Positions 25,396-33,528 of a stretch of DNA of 64,000 nt are shown one piece after another. The stretch comes from UBA3937 sp050951585 (GTDB lineage: Bacteria > Bacillota > Peptococcia > DRI-13 > DTU073), in the NCBI GenBank assembly GCA_050951585.1, contig JBMNJI010000003.1, positions 62,001-126,000 on the forward strand. Reading direction: 5' to 3'. Position numbers and translations under genes: made by a program. The notes beneath the pieces are model-generated. The model was not told where the DNA came from and did not search any database. It saw only the letters and a program-made list of their open reading frames with translations. Positions within the stretch are counted from its first letter, which is position 1; each line of letters begins with the position of its first letter.

Positions 25396-26310
25396 ATGCG
25401 GGCGGTAATGGATATTGGCACAAATTCCACGAGGCTCTTGATCGCTGATTACGATAGGACAACAGGGCAGTTGCAACCGCTCAAAAGGGGATTAAAAATT
25501 ACGCGCATCGGCGAAGGGATGCACGAAAAAAACAGGGTAATGTCGCAGCTCGCCATGGGAAGGACGATAGCGGCGTTAGAGGATTTTGCCGGGATCATTA
25601 CCGCTTATCCGGTGGAAAAAATCCGGCTCGTTGCTACCCAAGCGGTCAGGGAAGCGGCTAATCAGGCTGAGCTTAAGGAGAGGATAAAGGAGCGCCTCGG
25701 CTGGACATTGGAGGTTATCTCCGGTGCCGAAGAGGCAAAGTTAAGTTACCGTGGTGCGGTCCAAGGGTTGAAGGCGGTTCGTTCTCCGCTAGTTGTGGAT
25801 ATCGGGGGCGGTAGCACGGAATTTTTAGTGGAGAGAATTGATGAGGCGCAAGGAACCGGTGCAAAGAAGGGGAAGGGCGGTAGTAAGCTGCAGGCACGGA
25901 GCCTGCCTCTTGGCGCGTTGCGGCTCTTGGAGAATCCCCTTTCCGATACAGAATTGCAGAGGATCCTGGCTAAGGGGTTAGCGGACTTCCTCATTCCTCC
26001 GGAGGCATCTTTGGTAGTGGTTGGCGGTACGGCCACTACAATGGCGGCAGTAAAACTGGGGCTACAGTCCTATGACGCGGAAAAGGTGCAGGGCTTGACG
26101 ATACCTTTTACCGCGCTTAATGAAATATCTCAGTGGCTGGAGGCCATGTCACCAGCGGAAAGATTAAAAGTGCCGGGGATTACGCCCGGTCGGGAAGATA
26201 TTATTGTCCCGGGGCTGCAAATACTGCGCACGGTGATGACCTACTTTGGGCGAACGGAACTGACCGTGAGCGATCAGGATTTATTACATGGCTTAATCAT
26301 GGGGGAGTAA
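25396..26310 (+). CDS. ppx: exopolyphosphatase/guanosine pentaphosphatase family protein
   Basis: Ppx/GppA phosphatase of the ASKHA fold, hydrolysing polyphosphate or pppGpp. Phosphate-binding loops VMDIGTNSTRLLIAD (residues 4-18) and VVDIGGGSTEFLVE near 134, plus LVATQAVREAANQAE near 76. At 304 residues it is the short Firmicutes form without the C-terminal HD-like domain. An Ala/Gly/Lys-rich insert (GTGAKKGKGGSK) sits near residue 155. ATG 25396 is preferred over GTG 25390, which is too near the AGAAGG site. A strong terminator follows. Confidence 0.93.
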   Translation: MRAVMDIGTNSTRLLIADYDRTTGQLQPLKRGLKITRIGEGMHEKNRVMSQLAMGRTIAALEDFAGIITAYPVEKIRLVATQAVREAANQAELKERIKERLGWTLEVISGAEEAKLSYRGAVQGLKAVRSPLVVDIGGGSTEFLVERIDEAQGTGAKKGKGGSKLQARSLPLGALRLLENPLSDTELQRILAKGLADFLIPPEASLVVVGGTATTMAAVKLGLQSYDAEKVQGLTIPFTALNEISQWLEAMSPAERLKVPGITPGREDIIVPGLQILRTVMTYFGRTELTVSDQDLLHGLIMGE

Positions 26311-26358
26311 AAAAACAGGTTGATGCGTTCTTGTAGAACTGCATAAACCTGTTTTTTG
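26311..26358. terminator. intrinsic terminator after ppx
   Basis: Stem AAAAACAGGTT-(G)-ATGC / GCAT-(A)-AACCTGTTTTT. A-tract and T-tract on the two sides let it serve ppx and the minus-strand remnants. From 26365 to 26450 there is only AT-rich sequence with repeated TTGATT. Confidence 0.88.
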
Positions 26359-26455
26359 TATCCAGTTTTATAATATGGATTGATTTTATACTGATTGACT
26401 TAATATTGATTTGAATTAATTTTGATTGATTTAAATTGAAGAGGGGGTTTCCCTA

Positions 26456-27090
26456 TTAATCAAAGTATTTGGTAAATACGGCGGCAAATTTTTCGGGGGC
26501 CGCGATTGTAACGAGAGGCGAGCATCCTTCCATTAATTCAAATTGAGCACCCGGGATTACTTTAACGGCTTCCTCCGGCATCGGTCCCTTGGGGCGAATG
26601 TCAAAGGCCACCACAACCGTAGGAGCTTTAATCTCGGGCAGACAAGCACCGAAATCCGCATCGTCGCAAAGGGCCCAGTGCATCGATTCTAAGAACGAAC
26701 CGGCCAGGTGCATATAGGTCGCCCGGACATCACTGACCGCGGGGCTTTCTCCATAGACCATGACCTTTCCCCAAATTTGCTGGAGATGGCTGCCGTCTTC
26801 CTGCGGCGGTTTTTGCGTAAAGCAATCAGCATAGCGCAGGGAGGGATAGAATTGCGGATCGGGATTGTAGCAGAGATGCGCCAGCATTAAGCCTTTCACT
26901 CTGTTCGGATACTGAGCGGCGAGGCGGGCACAGATATTTGCGCCGACAAGACTTCCCACCAGATAAGCGGAGGAAATACCGAGGGCATCCATGAACTCAA
27001 CGATGGTTTCCATGTGTTCCTGAACAGACAGGTATTTTTCCGGCTTGTCGGAATAGCCGAAGCCGTAAAGGCCGTTTACGCGGTAGTAAT
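26456..27090 (-). pseudogene. alpha/beta hydrolase, 5' end missing
   Basis: C-terminal two thirds of an alpha/beta hydrolase: LYGFGYSDKPEKY, FMDALGISSAYLVGSLVGAN, LAAQYPNRVKGLMLAH, then AAPEKFAAVFTKYFD at the end. The first strands and the oxyanion HG motif are absent. Upstream the frame runs into sequence belonging to the dctQ-like gene, so the homology begins near 27075-27090. The nucleophile elbow reads G-S-L-V-G rather than G-x-S-x-G, so the serine is displaced even in the surviving part. The gene joins dctQ in the same orientation, pointing to a deletion that removed both the dctQ 3' end and the hydrolase 5' end. Confidence 0.75.
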
Positions 27091-27399
27091 TAAATAAAAG
27101 ATTATTTGGACGATGTTTTGAAACACACGCAATACAAAATGGCCTGTTTGCGACTTTTTTGCGACCCAATCAGAGAACATGGTAATGGTGGCAAATCCCG
27201 CATTGCCACTGACAAAATAGATCCCCAGCATAATTGCCGCGACGAAGAGGTAACGCATCGTTTCTTCGGTCCAGGTGATACCCCAGCCAAAGAAATAACG
27301 GGCCATAAACTGATAGATTGCCAGTACTACCATGATACCGGTCATTATAGCCAAGACAAATTCAAAGGCCTTTTCGATTTTGTCCAGTACCTTGTGCAT
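27076..27399 (-). pseudogene. TRAP transporter small permease (DctQ), 3' truncated
   Basis: First 100 or so residues of a DctQ-type permease: MHKVLDKIEKAFEFVLAIMT, YQFMARYFFGWGITWTEETM (the conserved R-Y and W-xEE motif), FVAAIMLGIYFVSG. A normal DctQ has about 160 residues and four helices; this one stops after about 107, where the frame meets hydrolase sequence. Start ATG lies 4 bp after the dctP-like stop, so the two were an operon. Confidence 0.8.
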
Positions 27400-27403
27400 T
27401 AAA

Positions 27404-27964
27404 TTACTCCCCTATCGCTTGAATTTTCTCGATCCATTCGCCGTATTTGTCCTGATACTTTTCATAAACGGGTTTAACTGCATCTCTAAAGGCCTGATGA
27501 TCAATTTCATCGTCGGTATAAGAAACGCCTAATTCGATTAATTTTTGTTTTACTTCTTTATCCTGTTGAGCACAATCGATATAGTGCCGTTCCATAGCTT
27601 TGGTTACACCTTCCTGCAGGCCTTCCTGCAATTCCTTAGGCAGGGAATTAAACCAATCCAGATTAGCAACGATGAAGGTTGGGCTGTAGAACATTCCTAA
27701 TTCAGCGATATGTTTCTGTACTTCGTAAAGTTTTGCCGTATAGTAACCGGTATTAATTGTGCAAACGCCATCGATGGTATGTTGTTGCAGTCCGGTATAA
27801 ACCTCGGTCCAAGCCATCGGCACAGCCTGTGCCCCTAAAGCGTTGATGGCATCCAGAATAAACGGGCTGTCCATCGCACGAATTTTTAATCCCTTCAGAT
27901 CAGCGGGAGTTTTGATCGGTCTGTCGGCACTGGAGAGATGATACGGGCCGCTGGCGGATCCCAT
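27404..27964 (-). pseudogene. TRAP transporter solute-binding protein (DctP), 5' truncated
   Basis: C-terminal 186 residues of a DctP-family periplasmic-type binding protein: SADRPIKTPADLKGLKIRAM, GAQAVPMAWTEVYTGLQQHT, TIDGVCTINTG, then the helical tail. The arginine of GLKIR that binds carboxylates is present. The signal peptide and about the first 140 residues are missing. Reading upstream, homology (HNIKYLG) ends at a stop near 27994, immediately before the divergent permease fragment. Confidence 0.82.
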
Positions 27965-28054
27965 GCCGAGGTACTTAATGTTGTGGAGAGTAATTAGTAA
28001 TCATATTATTCTGGGGGGATTATCCGAAAGAGAGCAAACAGGAGTAAATTTTGG

Positions 28055-28890
28055 GTGAAGAAGGGGGTCTTTACCAAAGCTTCTGTAACAACAGCCGGTA
28101 TTCAGGCGATTATTTGCTCCATATTTGTATCCTGGTTTTATAAAGAACACAGAATGGGACCCAAAAAGATCTTTGAAGCGCTCTACGAAGGGGCCAGAGA
28201 CAGTATCGGGATCGCGGCGGTTTGCGCTACGGCCGGCATTATTATCGGGTGTGTGACGATGACAGGCTTAGGTACAAAATTCAGTTCGATGGTATTGGTT
28301 CTTGCCCAGGGAAATCTTATTCTGTTGGGGATTTTAACAGGTTTGATTTGTCTGGTCCTGGGAATGGGGCTTCCGACAACTGCCGCATATATCATTACAG
28401 TTACAGTTGCGGCACCGGCCCTTTTAAAGGCAGGGGTAGATCCTTTAGCTGCCCATATGTTTGTCTTTTACTACGCTATTCTATCAGCGATTACACCTCC
28501 CGTTGCCGGTGCGTCTTATGCCGGCGCTTCTATCGCAGGGTCGCCGATTATGAAGACAGGGTTTACTGCTGTTAAATTAGGGATTGTGGCTTATATAGTA
28601 CCATTCTTCTTTATTAATAATCAGGCTATCCTGGCTCAGGGCGAATACTAGCGGTGCTTCAGTCATGTGCGACAGCCACGATTGGTGTTGTTATCTTGGC
28701 TATTGTTCTGCAAAACGTGACTTTCTACGGAAATAGAATAAGTGTGTTGGAGAGGATCGTCTATCTGTTGGCCGCTTTGGCATTAATTGATCCGGGTCAT
28801 GCTACTGATATCCTTGGTTTGGGCTTCATTATTCTCGCTTATGTCATTGGCTTGATTTGGGTGATGGTGAGAGAAAAAAAGTATCGGTGA
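28055..28890 (+). pseudogene. TAXI-type TRAP fused permease, 5' truncated and frameshifted
   Basis: C-terminal part of a fused 4TM/12TM TRAP permease. The segment 28055-28651 carries VSWFYKEHRMGPKKIFEALY, LGMGLPTTAAYIITVTVAAP, AHMFVFYYAILSAITPPVAG and SPIMKTGFTAVKLGIVAYIV, all typical. After a stop at 28649-28651 the family C-terminus continues in another frame (28654-28890: SVLERIVYLLAALALIDPG). The N-terminal half (several hundred residues) is absent. The shift fits one base lost near 28645. Confidence 0.8.
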
Positions 28891-28934
28891 CGTTTCTAAA
28901 GGTCGAACTCAATTACTAGAAGGTGGTGCAAATA

Positions 28935-29787
28935 ATGACAAAGAAAAAAATAGTGGCCCTGTTTGTAATTCTCTTTATGTTGAGTATCACGTTGATGGGT
29001 TGTGCCGGAAGCGCCAGCCAATAAAACAATGAGCAGAATAACCAGCAGTCGGGTAGTACTGTAACTAACCTGAGATTTGGCGGTTCTTCCACCTCAACCT
29101 GGATTTACAGCTTTTGTGTAGCAATAAGTGAACTGGTTAATCAAGAGCTCGACGACGTTCAGCTGAATGTGCAGGCTACAGCCGGTTCTTCAGCCCATTA
29201 TGGGATGCTCGAAAAAGATCAGATTGACCTTGGGTCCGGCAGTACCTACATTGACAGCTTACCTTATAACAGCTTAGCACCATATACCGCAAAGAACGAT
29301 ACTTTTAAATCTGCATTAGTATGTAGCGTTAGTTTTGGCCAAGTTTGTGTTCCCGAAGATTCCGATGTACAAAAAATGTCTGACCTGAGCGGGAAAAAGA
29401 TTGGCATCGGCGGTAGGGGGTCACCAACATCCATGATGGCGGAACTGGTCATGAAAGAATTAGGGATTGAGGCTGATACGGTTACTTCCACACCGAGTGA
29501 AATGGTCGAAGACAAAAATTACATCTGCTGAATATAACTTTGTAAGCGAACCGGTTGATACAGTTCGGGATCTGCAGACTGTCCTGGTAAGCAACAAAGT
29601 CAGCGATGAGGCCGTTTATCAAATCACAAAGACTGTTTACGAAAATTGGGATGATGTTGTCTCCGTTGCTCCGGCGGCCGGCAAAGTCAGCTATAAGGAT
29701 GCTGTCTACTTGAAGGTCCCCATTCATCCCGGTGCAATCAAGTATTTTGAGGAAAAAGGTGTCACAATTCCTGATGAACTGAAGTAA
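28935..29787 (+). pseudogene. TAXI-family TRAP solute-binding lipoprotein, disrupted
   Basis: Starts with a good ribosome site (AGAAGGTGG) and a lipoprotein signal ending LMGCAGSASQ, then an in-frame TAA (29022-29024), after which the same frame continues with TNLRFGGSSTSTWIYSF, VQATAGSSAHYGMLEKDQID and LSGKKIGIGGRGSPTSM up to 29531. The C-terminal lobe is in another frame (to 29787: VYQITKTVYENWDDV, VPIHPGAIKYFEEKG). Compared with usual TAXI proteins (about 320 residues), roughly 70 residues are missing between SEMVED and the C-terminal lobe. Three lesions: stop, internal deletion, frameshift. Confidence 0.82.
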
Positions 29788-29822
29788 TAAACAGAAACGA
29801 TTAAAACAGCTAATTAGTTAAG

Positions 29823-29885
29823 GAACAATAGCCGTAATAACTTACTAAACTGAGCTAGGTTCTGCTTACGGCTATTGTTCTCTTT
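29823..29885 (+). terminator. long-loop hairpin after the TAXI remnant
   Basis: 15-bp perfect inverted repeat GAACAATAGCCGTAA / TTACGGCTATTGTTC (29823-29837, 29866-29880), 28-base loop, then TCTTTACG. Probable terminator or transcript end structure. Confidence 0.65.
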
Positions 29886-29926
29886 ACGTTCAATTTACTG
29901 GAGGGTCTACGAAGGAGGAAAATTTC

Positions 29927-31342
29927 TTGTCTACTCAATTGTTCATTATTATCCTTTACTTTGCTTTAACTGTGGCGATCGGCCTTTATGCCCAGAAGAA
30001 GACGAAAAATGCTTCGTCATTTCATGGCGCCGGGCTGGGTGTACTGATGTGTGTTGCCGCGGGAACCGGTGAGTGGTTGGGAGGTACATCCACGACGGGC
30101 GTGTCCGAATATGGTTTTGAATACGGGCTGTCCGGGGCATGGTATACCTTAGCAAACGGGGTCGGCATTATCTTTCTGGCCATTCTCTTTGCAAAATTGT
30201 ACCGCAGCCTGAATACGGTGACTGTCCCCGGCATCATTGAACATTTTATCGGCGTCGATGCCCGGGTTGTGTCCAGTGTTTTATTAACTTTTGTCATGCT
30301 GGCGGTAGGGACCTCGCAGATGATCGCCGCGGGGACCTTGGGCGTCAGCTTATTGGACTTAAACTTTGATATTTCGGTGGCTATTTTTGGGGTCGGGTTT
30401 ATCGTTTATACCCTCGCTGGCGGGATGACGGCCGTAGCCTACACTAATGTCATGCATCTTATTGCCATGTATGGCGGCGTTATTCTGGCCCTCTTCCTGG
30501 CGACCAAGGATATCGGGGGAATAAGCGGGATTCTCACAGCTTTGCCCGCGGAGCCTTATGGTAATTGGTTTAGTATCGGACCTACCAGGGTATCCTCCTG
30601 GATTATTGCTTCAATTCTGGGAGCTTGTACTGCCCAAGCGGGAATTCAACCGATTCTGGCAGCAAAGGATGTTCACGTGGCCAAAAAAGCAGCCTTTGTT
30701 ACCGCACTCGTGGTTGCTCCTTTCGGCATTTTTACGGCTCTGCTGGGGATGGCCGCTAAAGTGAATTTCCCGGACCTGGCCAACGCTAAATTAGCGCTGC
30801 CTACCCTGATGATGAATATGTCACCGGTGGCCGGAGGTATCGTGCTGGCCTCGATTATGGCGGCGATTCTGTCTACGGTTTCCCCCATTATTCTGGCCTC
30901 AGGAACCATGGTTACCAAGGATATTTATCAAAAAAGGCTGAAACCGACTGCCAGTGATGCCGAAGTCCTGAAAATGTCCCGGATCACTACGGCTATAGCC
31001 GGTGTGATTTGTACGGTGATGGCGATTTTGATGTACGGCAGCACCCGGATTCTGGATATGGTGTATTTTGCCTATTCCATCAGAGGAGCATTATTTGTAG
31101 TCCTGCTTTTAGGGATATACTGGAGGAAGACATCCCAAAAGGGTGCTATTTGGGGGATGATTTGTACAGCAGTGGTCGGTTGTTTCTGGGTCATTTATAA
31201 TGGTATTTATGGTCATTATCCCATTCATCCGGCGATTTCCGAGACATATGCGGCAGTGGTTACAGCGTTGGTGGCTACGGTTGTGTTCAGTCTTATCCTA
31301 AAAAAGAATGATGAAGAAGGCGATCGGAACACGAGTAATTAA
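29927..31342 (+). CDS. sodium:solute symporter (SSS family)
   Basis: An intact 471-residue membrane protein of the SSS family (2.A.21), coupling Na+ entry to uptake of an organic substrate; substrate unknown. About 13 helices; family features include FALTVAIGLYAQKKTKNASS at the N-terminus, GEWLGGTSTTGVSEYGFEYG near 50, YTLAGGMTAVAYTNVMHLIA (the SSS signature region) near 165 and IMAAILSTVSPIILASGTMV near 308. TTG 29927 is used because AAGGAGGAA precedes it at the right distance. It is the only intact transporter after the broken TRAP genes. Confidence 0.92.
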   Translation: MSTQLFIIILYFALTVAIGLYAQKKTKNASSFHGAGLGVLMCVAAGTGEWLGGTSTTGVSEYGFEYGLSGAWYTLANGVGIIFLAILFAKLYRSLNTVTVPGIIEHFIGVDARVVSSVLLTFVMLAVGTSQMIAAGTLGVSLLDLNFDISVAIFGVGFIVYTLAGGMTAVAYTNVMHLIAMYGGVILALFLATKDIGGISGILTALPAEPYGNWFSIGPTRVSSWIIASILGACTAQAGIQPILAAKDVHVAKKAAFVTALVVAPFGIFTALLGMAAKVNFPDLANAKLALPTLMMNMSPVAGGIVLASIMAAILSTVSPIILASGTMVTKDIYQKRLKPTASDAEVLKMSRITTAIAGVICTVMAILMYGSTRILDMVYFAYSIRGALFVVLLLGIYWRKTSQKGAIWGMICTAVVGCFWVIYNGIYGHYPIHPAISETYAAVVTALVATVVFSLILKKNDEEGDRNTSN

Positions 31343-31436
31343 ATGCAGTGAAAGCCTTGGGAAAAAGCAAGACGATGCATCCGTTCTTCATCGGATGAGA
31401 GGAGGCTCAACTTATCATTAGGTTCCTGAAGAAAAG

Positions 31437-31483
31437 AACACACCCTTATCTCCCATTTAATATGGACGAGATAAGGGTGTGTT
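31437..31483. terminator. bidirectional terminator between symporter and crotonase
   Basis: 16-bp perfect stem AACACACCCTTATCTC / GAGATAAGGGTGTGTT with a 15-base loop, placed between convergent genes; flanked by T-rich sequence on the plus side. Confidence 0.85.
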
Positions 31484-31536
31484 TATTTAACAAGGATAGA
31501 TTTCGGCTTATGCGCCGTTATTATGCCGGGGTGCGG

Positions 31537-32319
31537 TTATTTGTCTAGAAAGACGGCTTTTCTTTTTTCTAGAAAGGCTTGCATTCCTTCTTTTTGGTCG
31601 TCACTGGCAAAGCATAAACCGAATAATTCGGCTTCATGGATACTGCCGGTGTTCAGATCGGTTTCCAATCCGGTATCGATGGCTGATTTGGCCATTTTCA
31701 GGGCAACTGCACTCTTTTCGGCAATTTTTTCCGCTAATTTTTGTGCTTCCGCCATTAAATCGGCCAGGGGCACTACTTTATTTACCAAGCCCACCCGGTA
31801 AGCTTCGGCCGCATCGATCATCTCTCCCGTATAGATTATTTCTTTGGCTTTTGTCTTTCCGATTAAGCGCGTGAGACGTTGGGTGCCGCCAAACCCGGGA
31901 ATGATGCCCAGATTTATTTCCGGCTGGCCAAATCTGGCTGTATCGGAGGCAATTCTGAGATCGCAAGCCATGGCGATTTCGTTTCCGCCACCCAGCGCGA
32001 AGCCGTTTACCGCAGCGATTACCGGCTTGGGACAGTTTTCAATCGCCATGAAGGCTAATTGCCCCAGACGGGCAAATTCAAGTCCCTGCACAGCATTCAA
32101 AGGTTGCATAAAGGAGATATCCGCACCCGCCACAAAAGCCTTTTCTCCGCTGCCGGTGAGAATTACTACCTTCACATCCTTATCCTGCCCAAGTGTTTCA
32201 AAGGCGGATTTAATCTCGAGCAAGGTGTCCTTGTTTAGGGAATTAAGTACTTTCGGTCTGTTTATGGTCACTGTGGCGATCCTGTTTGTCATGCTTACTA
32301 ATAAATTTTCAAATTTCAT
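31537..32319 (-). CDS. enoyl-CoA hydratase/isomerase (crotonase family)
   Basis: A 260-residue crotonase; probably hydrates short-chain enoyl-CoA such as crotonyl-CoA. Oxyanion-hole segments FVAGADISFM near 61-70 and NGFALGGGNEIAMACD near 104-119, with both catalytic glutamates: E in GGGNE and E in FGQPEINLGIIPG. The C-terminal helix (FLEKRKAVF) is complete. It is close to clostridial Crt, but no thiolase or acyl-CoA dehydrogenase gene is nearby, so the pathway is unclear. Start ATG has GGGGAGG nine bases upstream. It is divergent from a MarR regulator, each with a consensus promoter. Confidence 0.93.
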   Translation of the reverse strand: MKFENLLVSMTNRIATVTINRPKVLNSLNKDTLLEIKSAFETLGQDKDVKVVILTGSGEKAFVAGADISFMQPLNAVQGLEFARLGQLAFMAIENCPKPVIAAVNGFALGGGNEIAMACDLRIASDTARFGQPEINLGIIPGFGGTQRLTRLIGKTKAKEIIYTGEMIDAAEAYRVGLVNKVVPLADLMAEAQKLAEKIAEKSAVALKMAKSAIDTGLETDLNTGSIHEAELFGLCFASDDQKEGMQAFLEKRKAVFLDK

Positions 32320-32382
32320 TACGATGATAACCTCCCCATTCTTCGACTATTGTTACTACAGATAGAATTACATTTTGTTACC

Positions 32383-32411
32383 ATAATAGCATCGTACGGA
32401 TATTTTGTCAA
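32383..32411 (-). promoter_or_regulatory. consensus promoter of the crotonase gene
   Basis: On the minus strand: TTGACA (32411-32406), 17 bp, TATTAT (32388-32383). It lies about 64 bp before the crotonase start and faces away from marR. The region 32320-32666 holds this and the marR promoter; nothing else is supported. Confidence 0.75.
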
Positions 32412-32540
32412 CAAAGCAAAATTTACGCAAATGTGATATATTACAAAATAGTAATGCTGAAAAAAAGGGCGCAACAGGATGAATAGCAAAATGAATGACA
32501 GGATGGTGGCGGACGGATTATTTTGGAGGCAAAATATTAA

Positions 32541-32570
32541 TTGACAAACTATATTTAATTTATATATAAT
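32541..32570 (+). promoter_or_regulatory. consensus promoter of the MarR regulator
   Basis: TTGACA (32541-32546), 18 bp, TATAAT (32565-32570); both hexamers are exact consensus. 97 bp before the marR start. Confidence 0.78.
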
Positions 32571-32666
32571 TTCACCTAGGGTGTATATTTAAAAAAGGCG
32601 AGAGCGATAGGGGGTATTCAATTTACTATTAAGGCCGTCGGTGGAAGCGGCGGAATGGAGGGTATA

Positions 32667-33107
32667 ATGCAAATAGAGCACTGTATTAATTTTTTGCTTA
32701 CGAAGGCGCAGCAAAACGTTTTCCAGTATTTTAAAGGGAAACTTGCTGCTTATGACGTTACACCTGTTCAATATGCTATTCTTGCTTGCCTTTGGCAGCA
32801 AGACGGTCAGACCCCTAGTCAGATTGGTTTAAGTCTAAACATTGACAATTCGACGATTACCGGCGTTCTTGATCGTATTGAACAAAAGGGACTGTTAAAA
32901 AGGACACCGGCTCCGTGTGACCGGAGGGCTTTAAACGTGGTGTTAACTGCCGAGGGGGCCGCTTTGCAAAAACCATTGGAGAGAATCATTGAGGAAGCAA
33001 ACGCCGAAATATTAAAGGATTTTACGCCGGAGGAACAGAAAACGCTCAAAAAAATGTTAGCACAGCTAGGTAAATGTGATCATAATAACAAAAAAAAGAC
33101 ATCATAA
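32667..33107 (+). CDS. MarR-family transcriptional regulator
   Basis: A 146-residue winged-helix protein: VTPVQYAILACLWQQDGQTP, IGLSLNIDNSTITGVLDRIE (recognition helix), KGLLKRTPAPCDRRALNVVL (wing, with the D-R-R motif). Such proteins bind palindromes and are released by small aromatic or acyl-CoA ligands. Divergence from the crotonase gene suggests it controls that gene. ATG 32667 lies five bases after GGAGG; ATG 32655 is the alternative. The upstream leader contains TATA-rich sequence but no clear operator. Confidence 0.92.
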   Translation: MQIEHCINFLLTKAQQNVFQYFKGKLAAYDVTPVQYAILACLWQQDGQTPSQIGLSLNIDNSTITGVLDRIEQKGLLKRTPAPCDRRALNVVLTAEGAALQKPLERIIEEANAEILKDFTPEEQKTLKKMLAQLGKCDHNNKKKTS

Positions 33108-33199
33108 TGGATTTCTTCGCACCTCGGAGAGTACAAGGATTTTTTAGGGGATAAAGATTAGCGGAATCGCTCATGCTATTTAAGAAGGGGGTGAGCGGT

Positions 33200-33358
33200 T
33201 TGCAAACGGATAATGCGGAAAGAAGCTTTAAATGCAGCAGTTGTGGCCATATTTTTTCTCGAGGTTCAAGGAACACAAAAGAATGTCCCGTCTGTGGCTT
33301 CACTTGTACGCTCGATCGTTGCACGAGTATAGAGGGGGCCTCAAACGAAGGTTATTAA
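33200..33358 (+). CDS. small zinc-ribbon protein
   Basis: A 52-residue protein with two metal-binding knuckles: FKCSSCGHIF near residue 10 and ECPVCGFTC near 28, i.e. CxxC-x14-CxxC, as in rubredoxin-like zinc ribbons. No function can be assigned. TTG 33200 follows AAGAAGGGGG with a 9-base spacer; GTG 33191 is too close. It ends shortly before a strong terminator, so it forms a short unit, possibly with marR. Confidence 0.65.
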   Translation: MQTDNAERSFKCSSCGHIFSRGSRNTKECPVCGFTCTLDRCTSIEGASNEGY

Positions 33359-33391
33359 AGGAAAAGAATAAAAAAATCGCCCAATCGCCTG

Positions 33392-33439
33392 GGCAAAGGC
33401 TTGCGCTGTTTTCGAAAAGCGCAAGCCTTTGCCTTTTTT
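33392..33439 (+). terminator. strong terminator after the zinc-ribbon gene
   Basis: 16-bp perfect stem GGCAAAGGCTTGCGCT / AGCGCAAGCCTTTGCC (33392-33407, 33418-33433), then TTTTTT. It also shows that the next gene cannot start upstream of here. Confidence 0.94.
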
Positions 33440-33528
33440 GCACAGAAGTTTCTCACCATCGGGGAATCGTGCACATAAGATATGGGAAGATGAGGTTTCC
33501 GGCAGTTTGCGGGGAGGAATCAAGGGAG

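Noticed and set aside
26365..26450. AT-rich run with repeated TTGATT
   Set aside because: Irregular spacing; looks like simple low-complexity spacer, not an iteron or CRISPR.
32479..32544. 21-codon ORF between the crotonase and marR
   Set aside because: Overlaps the marR promoter, has no ribosome site and resembles nothing known.
33232..33528. Upstream extension of the CotS-like frame
   Set aside because: Contains a strong intrinsic terminator (33392-33439) and no family similarity.
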